Assembly (NCBI RefSeq): GCF_002285795.1
Contig: NZ_CP022961.1
Location: forward strand, 4,964,001 to 5,028,000
Source: Plantactinospora sp. KBS50
GTDB taxonomy: Bacteria; Actinomycetota; Actinomycetes; Mycobacteriales; Micromonosporaceae
DNA length: 64,000 bases
Reading direction: 5' to 3'
Shown here piece after piece: positions 25,867-34,129 of the stretch. A program made the translations under genes and the position numbers. The notes below the pieces were generated by a model. That model was not told the origin of the DNA and did not search any database. It saw only the letters and a list, made by a program, of their open reading frames with translations. Every line of letters begins with the position of its first letter. Positions within the stretch are counted from its first letter, which is position 1.

Positions 25867-27579
25867 TCAGCCGCAGGAGGTGGCGGGCAGGCCGGAGACC
25901 GGCACCGGGGACCGGCCGGCCGGCTCGGCCTTGCCGGCCAGCACGTCGGCCAGGCCGGCCATCGCGGCCGGGGTGGACGAGTACGTCGCGACGAGCCGCT
26001 TCGACGTCGCCTTGGCCAGCAGGTACGGGGTGTCCATGGCCACCGTCACGGCGGCCCCGGCGCGCAGATCGGTGCTGTCGTCGCCGTACCCGACGAGGTG
26101 CACGACCGCCCCGCCCGAGTCGACCACCTTGACCCCGTCGGCGCGCAGCGCGTCCACCAGCAGCCTGCGGGTGCCGTCCCGGCCGGCCGCCGCGGTGACG
26201 GTCACCGGACCCGACAGCGGGCCGCAGTCGCCGCGCAGTTCGGTCACGGCGGCCGTGGCGAGCCGGCGCGCCGCGGCCTGGTGCTCGGGGCTGGCCAGCG
26301 TCGACATCGCGGGGGCGCTGGTGGCGGCCAGCCGGAACCGGAGCGTGAGCACCCGGGTGACGGCGTCGACCAGCCGCTGCCGGGACAGGCTGCCGTCGCC
26401 CAGCGCGGCCAGGATGCCGGCGTACGCGGCCTTCAGGTCCGGCGGCATGAGCAGCAGGTCGTTGCCGGCGTTCAGGGCCCGGACCGCGGCCTCGCCCGGC
26501 GGCCACTGCTGCGCCGGCGCCATGTTCATCCCGTCGGTGACCACCACGCCGTCGAAGCCGAGCTGCCCCTTCAGCACGTCGGTGATGGCCTTGCGGGAGA
26601 AGGTGGCCGGGGTCCCGGGGTCGATGGCGCGGGCGTCGAGATGCGCCGACATGACCAGGTCGGCGCCGGCCGCGATGCCGGCCCGGAACGGCGCGAAGTC
26701 CACCTTGTCGAGCGTCGCCCGGTCCTGGTTGAGCACCGGCAGCTTGGAGTGCGAGTCGGCCGAGGTGCCGCCATGTCCGGGGAAGTGCTTGAGGGTGGCG
26801 GCCACCCCGGCGCCGCGCAGGCCGCGGACCGCGGCGCTCACCTGGTCCGAGGTGACCTGCGGGTCGGCGCCGTAGGACCGGGAGCCGATCACCGAGCTGC
26901 GGGCGCGCAGCACGTCCGCGTCCGGCGCGAAGTCGACGTTCACCCCGAGCGCCGCGAGTTCCTGGCCGGCCGCGGACCAGGCCGCCTCGGTGAGATCGGG
27001 ATCGGCCGCCGCCCCGGCGGCCATCGCGCTGGGCAGCAGGGTCACCCCGTCCTTGATCCGGGTGACCACGCCGAACTCCTGGTCGGTGCCGATCAGCAGC
27101 GGCGCCGCGCCGGTGGCGAGCTTCCCCGCGGCCTGCTGGAGCCCGGTGGTCAGGTCGTGGACCTGTGTCGGGTTGTCGACGTTCGTGGTGGGCTGGTTCG
27201 CGCCGGTCGGGTCGTCGGCGGAGAAGCCGACCAGGATCAGCCCGCCCAGCCGGTACTTGTCGATCATCTCGGCCGGCGTGTCCACCCCGGCGAGCTTGCG
27301 GTTCCCGGCGGCGGAGCCGGCCGAGACCTCGGTCGCCGAGTCGCCGTACGCGTAGGGCATCAGCACCTGGCCGGCAAGATCCTCGTCGGAGAGCGTGGCG
27401 ACCAGCTCACGGGCCTGCGCCGCCGGGTCCGGGGCGGCCGGGCTGGCCGAGCCGGTCGGCGCGGACGCGGTGGCCGATCCGGCCGGGTCGGCGGGCTCGG
27501 TCTTCCCGCCGCAGCCGGCCCCGGCGAGTACGGCGACGGCGGCTACGGCGACGAGGAGTCGGCGCTGCGGAGAGGACAC
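25867..27579 (-). CDS. GH3 family lipoprotein, beta-N-acetylhexosaminidase-like
   Basis: A 570-residue exported lipoprotein: the signal peptide ends in lipobox LAGAGC (cysteine 23). The GH3 barrel carries the NagZ-type motif KHFPGHGGTSADSH near residue 260, GTDQEFGVV near 150, and DGMNMAP near 345, which carries the catalytic nucleophile Asp. A C-terminal alpha/beta domain follows (GPVTVTAAAGRDGTRRLLVD). It should remove terminal GlcNAc from wall or chitin fragments outside the membrane; NagZ enzymes use a His-Asp dyad, here in HGGTSADSH. The GTG at 27579 places the signal peptide correctly. Confidence 0.92.
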   Translation of the reverse strand: MSSPQRRLLVAVAAVAVLAGAGCGGKTEPADPAGSATASAPTGSASPAAPDPAAQARELVATLSDEDLAGQVLMPYAYGDSATEVSAGSAAGNRKLAGVDTPAEMIDKYRLGGLILVGFSADDPTGANQPTTNVDNPTQVHDLTTGLQQAAGKLATGAAPLLIGTDQEFGVVTRIKDGVTLLPSAMAAGAAADPDLTEAAWSAAGQELAALGVNVDFAPDADVLRARSSVIGSRSYGADPQVTSDQVSAAVRGLRGAGVAATLKHFPGHGGTSADSHSKLPVLNQDRATLDKVDFAPFRAGIAAGADLVMSAHLDARAIDPGTPATFSRKAITDVLKGQLGFDGVVVTDGMNMAPAQQWPPGEAAVRALNAGNDLLLMPPDLKAAYAGILAALGDGSLSRQRLVDAVTRVLTLRFRLAATSAPAMSTLASPEHQAAARRLATAAVTELRGDCGPLSGPVTVTAAAGRDGTRRLLVDALRADGVKVVDSGGAVVHLVGYGDDSTDLRAGAAVTVAMDTPYLLAKATSKRLVATYSSTPAAMAGLADVLAGKAEPAGRSPVPVSGLPATSCG

Positions 27580-27687
27580 CGGACCATCCCAGCAGGCCAC
27601 CCCGGACCGCGGCAACTTGACCTTTCCGCCCAGTGGGGGTCGGCCGGGCGGCCTGACCACGGCCGCGGGCCGGTGGCCGGCGGGAAG

Positions 27688-28179
27688 TCAGCCGACCTGG
27701 GTGAGCAGGGTCACCGGGGCGCCGTCCCCGGCGTACCGGTAGGGCTCCAGCTCGGCGTCCCAGGACGTGCCGAGCGCCTTGTCCAGGGCGTGCGCCAACG
27801 CCTCGGGGGCGCGGACGCTCGCCATGATCGTGCGGATCCGGTCCTCGCCGAGCTGCACGTCGCCGGCGGCGCCCATGACCGACCGGTGCAGACCGCGGCC
27901 CGGCACGTACATGAACCGCTCGCCGTCCATGCCGGGGCTCGGGTCCTCGGTCACCTCGAAACGGATCATGGGCCACTGCCGGAGGGCAGCAGCCAGTTCC
28001 GCGCCGGTCCCCGGGCGGCCGGACCACCCGCACTCGGCCCGCCGCGCGCCGACATCGGCCGGCTGATCGGACCAGTGCAGGTTGACCGGCGCGGTGAGGA
28101 CGCGCGCGATCGCCCACTCGACGTGTGGGCACACGGCGAGTGGGGTCGAGTGGACGTATACGACGCCACGCGTTGGCAC
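27688..28179 (-). CDS. DUF3145 domain-containing protein
   Basis: A 163-residue protein typical of DUF3145, an actinobacterial family of unknown function: TRGVVYVHSTPLAVCPHVEW at the N-terminus and CGWSGRPGTGAELAAALRQW in the middle. GTG 28179 has a ggagg site five bases away. In Streptomyces the family member lies next to fabF; here it is about 6 kb from the fab genes with CE4, AKR and GH3 genes in between, a remnant of shared synteny. No catalytic motif is apparent. Confidence 0.92.
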   Translation of the reverse strand: MPTRGVVYVHSTPLAVCPHVEWAIARVLTAPVNLHWSDQPADVGARRAECGWSGRPGTGAELAAALRQWPMIRFEVTEDPSPGMDGERFMYVPGRGLHRSVMGAAGDVQLGEDRIRTIMASVRAPEALAHALDKALGTSWDAELEPYRYAGDGAPVTLLTQVG

Positions 28180-28446
28180 GGTGACCTCCCGGGTGAGCGA
28201 GGTGCGTCTTCCCCTACGACCTCGATCACCGGTGGCACTGAGACACATGATGACTGCTGTTATTGGCGGTGCGCCAGCGAATCGGAAAACTCGTGCCGTA
28301 CGGAGGGGGTGGAATAGCCGGACGGGTTGACCGGGTTGCCCTCTGTGTCGGCCACGGTGTCGCCGTACGGCGACTGGCCGAGGGTAAGGGTCGTGTAGAA
28401 TTTCAAATGGCTTCTGTCCTCCCGTTTGTCTCCAAGGAGAACCCCC
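28180..28446. promoter_or_regulatory. Divergent promoter region, DUF3145 / small conserved protein
   Basis: This 267-bp gap serves two divergent genes. On the plus strand a tagaat -10 lies at 28396-28401; a matching -35 is not clear. The plus-strand leader ends with the strong ribosome site aaggaga (28434-28440). No gene is seen inside. Confidence 0.45.
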
Positions 28447-28776
28447 GTGGCGAGCAACACCTCCAAGACCGCGCGCGCCTCCGTCCGCGCCGGCCAGGCC
28501 GGCCAGGGTGGCGCCCTGAGCGTGCTCGGTGAGTTCAAGTACCTCATCCCGCTCAACAAGGGCAAGCACGCCTATGTGCGCAACCTCCTGAACGGCAAGA
28601 CGGTGCACCTGCGCACCGACTCCGAGGCCTTCGTCGAGGAGATCCGCGCGCTGGCCACCGGCGGGCACGCCGCCAAGATCCGCGCCGAGCTGAGCGGCCT
28701 GGCCGCCGAGCACCCGTCGGACGGCTGGGACACCACCGAGAAGCGGCTGGTCGACGCCGGCGTCTTCGGCGCCTGA
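28447..28776 (+). CDS. Conserved small protein, function unknown
   Basis: A 109-residue basic-then-mixed protein I do not recognise. It starts with a Ser/Thr/Ala/Gly-rich tail (ASNTSKTARASVRAGQAGQG), followed by a compact alpha/beta-looking domain (GEFKYLIPLNKGKHAYVRNL, NGKTVHLRTDSEAFVEEIRA) and an acidic C-terminus (DGWDTTEKRLVDAGVFGA). The strong ribosome site (aaggaga, six bases before GTG 28447) and tagaat -10 suggest good expression. The codon use is typical of the region. Confidence 0.8.
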   Translation: MASNTSKTARASVRAGQAGQGGALSVLGEFKYLIPLNKGKHAYVRNLLNGKTVHLRTDSEAFVEEIRALATGGHAAKIRAELSGLAAEHPSDGWDTTEKRLVDAGVFGA

Positions 28777-28792
28777 GCCGACCGGGTCCGTT

Positions 28793-28827
28793 CGACGCCC
28801 CGCCCCGCGCCCTGGGACGGGGCGTCG
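28793..28827. terminator. Convergent hairpin after the small conserved protein
   Basis: A 10-bp perfect stem (cgacgccccg 28793-28802 with cggggcgtcg 28818-28827) and a 15-base loop, lying between convergent genes; it could end transcription from both sides. Confidence 0.65.
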
Positions 28828-28853
28828 GCCTGTCCGGGAGACGGCTTGCCCGC

Positions 28854-29507
28854 TCAGCCGAGCAGGTTCACCCGTCCGCTGTCCAGGTCGTAGATCGCGC
28901 CCACCACCTCGATCGAGCCGCCGGCCACGGCCGAGGCCAGCGGCTCCCGGGCGGCCAGGTCGCCCACCGTGCGGGTGATGTGCCGGCGGGTGGCCGCGGC
29001 CGCCACGTCCGGGGCGAACAGCCCCACCTCGAACACCGCCGGGGCGATCGAGTCCACCAGATAGCCCAGCCCCCCACCGGGCCGGTCCTTGCTGAGCAGC
29101 GCGTGCACGGTCGCGGCGACCGCGCCGCAGCGCTCGTGGCCCAGCACCACCACCAGCGGCACCCCCAGCGCCGTGACGGCGAAGTCGATCGAGCCCTGCA
29201 CGGCCTGGTCCAGCACGTGCGCGCCGGAGCGGACCACGCACATCGACCCGAACGTCTGGTCGAAGATCGCCTCAAGCGGGACCCGCGAGTCGATACAGCC
29301 CACCACGACCGCGTCCGGCCGCTGATCGCCGGAGGCCGCCGCGGCGGCCGTCACGTTGTGCCCGTGCAGCGGCTCCCCGCTGACGAACCGGCGGTTGCCG
29401 GCCATCAGCGCCGCGAGCGCCGCCTGGGAGGTCCGGCTCGCCGGAGGGGCCATACTGGAAGGACGCTCTTCCGGGACGAGGGTGGGATCGGTCGACGGAG
29501 ACGCCAT
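28854..29507 (-). CDS. Beta-class carbonic anhydrase
   Basis: A 217-residue zinc enzyme interconverting CO2 and bicarbonate. Zinc ligands are the cysteine in VVGCIDSRVP (near residue 68) and the histidine and cysteine in LGHERCGAV (near 122-125); the Asp-Arg pair of DSR completes the active site. No signal peptide, so cytosolic. Bicarbonate supply for the acyl-CoA carboxylases is a natural use in this genome, though that link is inference. ATG 29507 chosen; a GTG at 29513 precedes it. Confidence 0.94.
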   Translation of the reverse strand: MASPSTDPTLVPEERPSSMAPPASRTSQAALAALMAGNRRFVSGEPLHGHNVTAAAAASGDQRPDAVVVGCIDSRVPLEAIFDQTFGSMCVVRSGAHVLDQAVQGSIDFAVTALGVPLVVVLGHERCGAVAATVHALLSKDRPGGGLGYLVDSIAPAVFEVGLFAPDVAAAATRRHITRTVGDLAAREPLASAVAGGSIEVVGAIYDLDSGRVNLLG

Positions 29508-29626
29508 CCCCACAGCTTGCCGCCTACCCTGGTGCCACGGGAAGCGGTGTGCGAATCATCTCACCCGGCTGGTTCGCCCGGCCGGCCAGTGGGTAGATCC
29601 ACCATTCCGGGCCTGGGGAGGTGGCC

Positions 29627-30679
29627 ATGTCCGAGCGCGGCTTGTCCGAGCGCGCCCCGGGCGGCATGCCCGCGGTACGGCGGGTCACGCTCGCCGACGG
29701 GGTGCAGCTGCACGTCGAGGAGACCGGCCCGGCCGGCGCGGCGGCGACCGTGGTGCTGCTGCACGGCTGGACCCTGGACCGGCGGATCTGGCACCGCCAG
29801 GTCTCGGCGCTGGTCGCCGAGTTCGGCACCGACGTACGGGTGATCAACTACGACGCCCGGGGGCACGGCCGGTCGGAATGCACCCCGCTGTGCGCGGCCA
29901 CCCTCGCGCAGCTCGGCGACGACCTGGCCGAGTTGCTGGACCAGGTCGCCGGCCGCGGCCCGGTGATCCTCGCCGGGCACTCGCTGGGCGGGATGACCGT
30001 GATGGAGTACGCCCACCGGCATCCCGACCCGTTCGCGCGGCGGGTGGCCGGGCTCGTGCTGGTGGCCACCACCGCCGAGGGACACACGCACACCGGGTAC
30101 GGGCTGCCGGCCCGGATCACCCGGCTGATCCGGCTGGCCGAGACCACCGGGGCCGGCGTACTGGCCCGGTGCGGGACGATCCGGCCGCCGCTGGCCCTGG
30201 TCCGGGCCCTGCGCCCGACGCTGCGCTGGCTGCTGTTCGGCGACCGGTGCGAGCCGGCCGACCTGCGGCTGACCAGTTCGGCGTTCGCCCGCGCCTCGCT
30301 GCGGGCCATCGGCGGGTTCCGCCCCTCGGTCGGCGCCCAGCGCCGGCTGGACACCCTCGCCGGGCTGCCCGAGGTGCCGATCGCCGCGCTGGTCGGCGAC
30401 CGGGACCGGTTGACCCCGCCGCCGTGCACCGACGCCATCGTCCAGGCCCGGCCGGCCGCCGAGTTGACCGTCTGCCCGGGTGCCGGTCACATGCTCATGC
30501 TGGAACGCCCCGCGGAGGTCAACGCCGCGCTGTTCGACGTGGTCCGGCGCGCCCTGGCCGGCGTACCGGCCGCGGCCCGGACCCGGCGGCGCGGCACGGC
30601 CCGGCGGTCCGCGCCGGCCGCCCACGTCCCGGCCCCGGTACCGCGGGCACGCCGGGCCCGAGCCGGCGACGTATCCTGA
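29627..30679 (+). CDS. Alpha/beta fold hydrolase
   Basis: A 350-residue serine hydrolase. The oxyanion HGW is in LLHGWTLDRRIWH, the nucleophile elbow is GHSLGGM (near residue 124), the acid is Asp in GDRDRLTPP, and histidine is in GAGHMLMLE. A helical cap lies between (PARITRLIRLAETTGAGVLA). The last 45 residues are an Arg/Ala/Pro-rich tail of low complexity. ATG 29627 is preferred, six bases from ggggagg (29614-29620). Substrate unknown; epoxide hydrolases, haloperoxidase-like esterases and lipases share this pattern. Confidence 0.92.
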   Translation: MSERGLSERAPGGMPAVRRVTLADGVQLHVEETGPAGAAATVVLLHGWTLDRRIWHRQVSALVAEFGTDVRVINYDARGHGRSECTPLCAATLAQLGDDLAELLDQVAGRGPVILAGHSLGGMTVMEYAHRHPDPFARRVAGLVLVATTAEGHTHTGYGLPARITRLIRLAETTGAGVLARCGTIRPPLALVRALRPTLRWLLFGDRCEPADLRLTSSAFARASLRAIGGFRPSVGAQRRLDTLAGLPEVPIAALVGDRDRLTPPPCTDAIVQARPAAELTVCPGAGHMLMLERPAEVNAALFDVVRRALAGVPAAARTRRRGTARRSAPAAHVPAPVPRARRARAGDVS

Positions 30680-30740
30680 TCGGTCCCCTGGTCGGCGCCC
30701 CGCGACCCGGGGCCGGACAACGTTCGTGGGAGTTCACGCC

Positions 30741-32858
30741 TTGACCGACCGCACGATCCTCGAACAGGAGATCGCCGCCGAACAGCGGCACCTGGACCTC
30801 GTGTACGCCCGGCTGGAGCAGCTTCGCCGCTCGGCGGTGCGGGCCGAGCGGGACGGCTACCGGCTGGCCCGGGTCGGCAACTTCGGCGCCCTGGTGGAGC
30901 GGGACGCGATGGTGTTCCACGCGGCCCGACGGCGGCACCTGCTGGACGCCGAACACGAGGGGCTGGTCTTCGGCCGGCTGGACCTGCGGGACTCCTCGGT
31001 GCTGCACGTGGGCCGGCTGGGCGTCCGGGGCGAACGCGCCGAACCGCTCGTGGTGGACTGGCGCGCACCGGCGGCGGCGGCCTTCTACCGGGCCACCGCG
31101 GCGGACCCGCAGGGGGTGGTCCGGCGGCGGATGATCTCCTCGGCCGGCGAGCGCGTCACCCGGATCGAGGACGACCTGCTGGATCCGGAGGCGGCCCCGC
31201 CGGACCTGCGGGTGGTCGGTGACGGCGCGCTGCTGGCGAACCTGAGCCGGACCACCGGCACGGGGATGCGGGACATCGTGGCGACCATCCAGCGCGAGCA
31301 GGACGAGGCGATCCGCTCCCCCGCCTCCGGCGTGACCCTGGTGTCCGGCGGTCCCGGCACCGGCAAGACCGCCGTGGCGCTGCACCGCGCCGCGTACCTG
31401 CTCTACTCCGACCGGTCCCGCTTCGCCGGCGGCGGGGTGCTGGTGGTCGGCCCGTCCGGGGTGTTCGTCAACTACATCTCGGCGGTGCTGCCGTCGCTCG
31501 GCGAGGACGCCGCCACGCTGCACTCGCTCGGCTCGCTGGTGGTCGGGCTGACCGCGACCCGTACCGAACCGGTGCCGGTGGCGACGGTCAAGGGCTCGCT
31601 GCGGATGCGCCGGGTGCTGGAGCGCGCGGCCCGGGACGCCGTTCCGGGCGGTCCCCGTGAGCTGCGGCTGCTCTACCGCGGCCAACTGCTGCGGCTGGGG
31701 CCGGCCGAGCTGGACCGGATCCGGGAGCGGGCGCTGCCGCGCGGCGCCCGCCGCAACGAGGTACGCCGGGCCGGCATCGACGGCCTGTTCGAGGCGCTCT
31801 GGGCGCAGGCGCTGGAGCTGCGCATCGGGAACCTGCCCGAGCAGCGGGAGTTCGAGGACGAGTTGGCCGAGCGGACCGACTTCCGGGATTTCATCCGCGC
31901 CTGGTGGCCGCGGCTGCACCCGCGGCACGTGCTGGCCTGGCTGGCCGATCCGCTGCGGCTGCGCGGGTACGCCGCCGGTGTGCTGTCCGCCGCCGAGATC
32001 GAGCTGCTGATCGAGTCGTACCGGCCGTTGCGGGACGAGGGGCCGTCCATTCCGGACGTGGCGCTGCTGGACGAGTTGGACGAGCTGATGGGCCGGCCTC
32101 CGCGGCCGGCCCGGCGCCGCCGCGACCCGTTCCTGGTGGCCGGCGGGGTGCGCGAGGTCAGCACGTACGCCGACCGCGAGCGGGCGGCGCGCGCCGAGGC
32201 CGTCCGGCGGGACGAGGACTACCGGGAGTACGCGCACGTGGTGGTCGACGAGGCGCAGGACGTCTCGCCGATGCAGTGGCGGATGCTGGGCCGCCGCGGC
32301 CGGCTGGCCTCGTGGACGGTGGTCGGCGATCCGGCGCAGACCGCGTGGACGGGCGACCCGGCGGAACTGGCCCGAGCCCGGGACCGGGCGCTGGGCCGGC
32401 TCCCCCGGCACGAGTTCACGCTCTCCACCAACTACCGCAACTCGGCGGAGATCTTCGCGGTGGCGGCCGGGGTGATCCGGGAGCTGGACCCGGACCTGCC
32501 GCTGCCGCGGGCGGTGCGCAGCACCGGTGTGCCGCCCACCGAACGCACGGCCCGGCCGGCGGAACTGCCGGCGGTGACCGCGGAGGCCGCCGGCAAGCTG
32601 CTGGCCGAGGTCGAGGGGACGGTCGGGGTGATCACCCCGGTGCCGCGCCGCGACGAGGTGCGCGGATGGCTCGGCGACCTGGTCGGTCCCCGGTTGCAGG
32701 TGGTCGACGCGCTCCAGGCCAAGGGCATGGAGTACGACGGGGTCGTGCTCGTCGCGCCCGGGCAGATCCGCGCGGATTCGCCGGCCGGGATCCGGACGCT
32801 GTACGTCGCGCTGTCCCGGGCGACCCAGCGGCTCACCGTGATCGACACCGCATCCTGA
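30741..32858 (+). CDS. HelD-like UvrD-family ATPase, RNA polymerase recycling factor
   Basis: A 705-residue protein with an N-terminal coiled-coil arm (LEQEIAAEQRHLDLVYARLE), Walker A GGPGTGKTAVALHRAAYL near residue 204, a large insertion, Walker B VVDEAQDVSPMQWRM near 503, QTAWTGD and the C-terminal KGMEYDGVVLV and ALSRATQRL motifs of UvrD helicases. This is the HelD/HelR group, which releases stalled RNA polymerase from DNA and in some actinobacteria displaces rifamycins. The start is read as TTG 30741, eight bases from gggag (30728-30732); a GTG at 30726 is possible. I see no rifamycin-associated element upstream. Confidence 0.9.
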   Translation: MTDRTILEQEIAAEQRHLDLVYARLEQLRRSAVRAERDGYRLARVGNFGALVERDAMVFHAARRRHLLDAEHEGLVFGRLDLRDSSVLHVGRLGVRGERAEPLVVDWRAPAAAAFYRATAADPQGVVRRRMISSAGERVTRIEDDLLDPEAAPPDLRVVGDGALLANLSRTTGTGMRDIVATIQREQDEAIRSPASGVTLVSGGPGTGKTAVALHRAAYLLYSDRSRFAGGGVLVVGPSGVFVNYISAVLPSLGEDAATLHSLGSLVVGLTATRTEPVPVATVKGSLRMRRVLERAARDAVPGGPRELRLLYRGQLLRLGPAELDRIRERALPRGARRNEVRRAGIDGLFEALWAQALELRIGNLPEQREFEDELAERTDFRDFIRAWWPRLHPRHVLAWLADPLRLRGYAAGVLSAAEIELLIESYRPLRDEGPSIPDVALLDELDELMGRPPRPARRRRDPFLVAGGVREVSTYADRERAARAEAVRRDEDYREYAHVVVDEAQDVSPMQWRMLGRRGRLASWTVVGDPAQTAWTGDPAELARARDRALGRLPRHEFTLSTNYRNSAEIFAVAAGVIRELDPDLPLPRAVRSTGVPPTERTARPAELPAVTAEAAGKLLAEVEGTVGVITPVPRRDEVRGWLGDLVGPRLQVVDALQAKGMEYDGVVLVAPGQIRADSPAGIRTLYVALSRATQRLTVIDTAS

Positions 32859-32905
32859 TCCGATCGGATCTTTGCACACATAGCAATGCGAGCATAGATT
32901 GGGTC
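32857..32905 (+). promoter_or_regulatory. AT-richer leader of the CDF gene with a 14-bp palindrome
   Basis: A perfect palindrome gatccgatcggatc (32857-32870) overlaps the HelD stop and is followed by ttt; then comes the only AT-rich stretch nearby, containing atagcaatgcgagcatag. It may hold the CDF promoter and a metalloregulator site, but no known operator consensus is matched. Confidence 0.3.
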
Positions 32906-32936
32906 GGTAGTCCGGGCGACGGCGGAAGGTGGGCAG

Positions 32937-33851
32937 GTGGGCGCGGGTCACGACCACGGCGGGCAACTCCAGCGCGCCGCGGACCGACACCGGGGACGGC
33001 TGTGGGCCGCCCTCGGCGTGCTCGTCACCCTGATGGTCGTCGAGGCCGGCGCCGCGCTGTTCACCGGCTCGCTCGCGCTGCTCTCCGACGCCGGCCACAT
33101 GTTCACCGACGTACTGGGCATCGGCATGGCGCTGGCCGCGATCACCGCGGCGCGCCGCTCCGACGACGACCCGCAGCGCACGTTCGGCCTCTACCGGTTG
33201 GAGGTGCTGGCGGCGCTGGCCAACGCGGTGCTGCTGTCCGGAGTGGCGCTCTACGTGCTCGCCGAGTCCGCCCGGCGGTTCACCGACCCGTCGCCGGTGC
33301 TGGCCGGCCCGATGCTCGCGGTGGCCACCCTCGGCCTGGTCGCCAACCTGGTGGCCTTCGCGCTGCTGCGCAGCGCCGCGCGGGAGAGCATCAACATGCG
33401 CGGCGCGTACGTCGAGGTGCTCGGCGACCTGCTCGGCTCGCTCGGGGTGATCGTGGCCGCCGGCACGATCGAGGTCACCGGCTGGTGGTGGGCCGACCCC
33501 GTGGTGGCGGTCGGCATCGGGCTGTTCATCCTGCCCCGCACCTGGCGGCTGGGCCGGGCGGCGCTGCGGATCCTGGTCCAGGCCGCGCCGGAGCATCTGG
33601 ACGTGCCCGCCGTACGCGCCCGGCTGTGCCGGGTGCCGGGCGTCGCGGACGTCCACGACCTGCATGTCTGGACGCTCACCTCCGGCATGGAGGTCGCCTC
33701 GGCCCATCTGGCGGTGCGGCCCGGCACCGAGGTCGGGGACGTGCTGACCGCGGCCCGCAGCGCGCTGCACGAGGAGTTCCGGATCGACCACGCCACGTTG
33801 CAGGTCGAGCCGGACGCCCGCCCGGACGGCTGTGGCAGCACCGACTGGTGA
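32937..33851 (+). CDS. Cation diffusion facilitator, Zn/Co-type exporter
   Basis: A 304-residue membrane transporter with six predicted helices and a cytoplasmic C-terminal ferredoxin-like domain (VPGVADVHDLHVWTLTSGME). The TM2 metal site is HMFTD (HxxxD). In TM5 the usual second HxxxD is replaced by EVLGD in RGAYVEVLGDLLGSLG, a variant also familiar from actinobacterial ZitA-type exporters. A short His-containing N-terminus (GAGHDHGG) may bind metal. It should export Zn2+, Co2+ or similar in exchange for protons. GTG 32937 follows ggaagg (32924-32929). Confidence 0.92.
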   Translation: MGAGHDHGGQLQRAADRHRGRLWAALGVLVTLMVVEAGAALFTGSLALLSDAGHMFTDVLGIGMALAAITAARRSDDDPQRTFGLYRLEVLAALANAVLLSGVALYVLAESARRFTDPSPVLAGPMLAVATLGLVANLVAFALLRSAARESINMRGAYVEVLGDLLGSLGVIVAAGTIEVTGWWWADPVVAVGIGLFILPRTWRLGRAALRILVQAAPEHLDVPAVRARLCRVPGVADVHDLHVWTLTSGMEVASAHLAVRPGTEVGDVLTAARSALHEEFRIDHATLQVEPDARPDGCGSTDW

Positions 33852-33959
33852 TTAGGGAAGCTTTAAGTTTCGGCTGTCCAGCCTGGCTTTTCGGTCATTT
33901 CGCCCGACCCACCGGCCCCGCACCGGGACCGCTCCCGCGCGGCGCCCGTACACTCGGCT

Positions 33960-34116
33960 CCGGTCTCCCGCTGGTAGGCGCCCATCGGTGCCTGCGGGAA
34001 ACCGCCGCCTAATCGCCATACGCGAGCCGGGGAACCACGTACCTGGGGTGCATCCGCGACAGAGCGGTAGGGATCTTCCGTCCCGAACCCGTCAGCTAAC
34101 CCGGTCGGCGGCTGAC
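33960..34116 (+). ncRNA. c-di-AMP riboswitch (ydaO-yuaA leader) and expression platform
   Basis: The conserved ydaO core is plain: gagccggggaaccac (34024-34038), ggggtgcat (34045-34053), gcggtaggg (34064-34072) and ccgaacccgtcagctaacc (34083-34102), closed by ccgccg (34002-34007) with cggcgg (34106-34111). An upstream stem (ccgctggtaggcg ... cctgcggg, about 33968-33998) may be an optional domain. An alternative hairpin gtcagc (34091-34096) / gctgac (34111-34116) uses part of the conserved core and ends right before the ribosome site ggaagga (34117-34123), giving a likely expression platform. In actinobacteria this riboswitch usually turns off wall-hydrolase genes when c-di-AMP is high. Confidence 0.9.
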
Positions 34117-34129
34117 GGAAGGACGCCTC

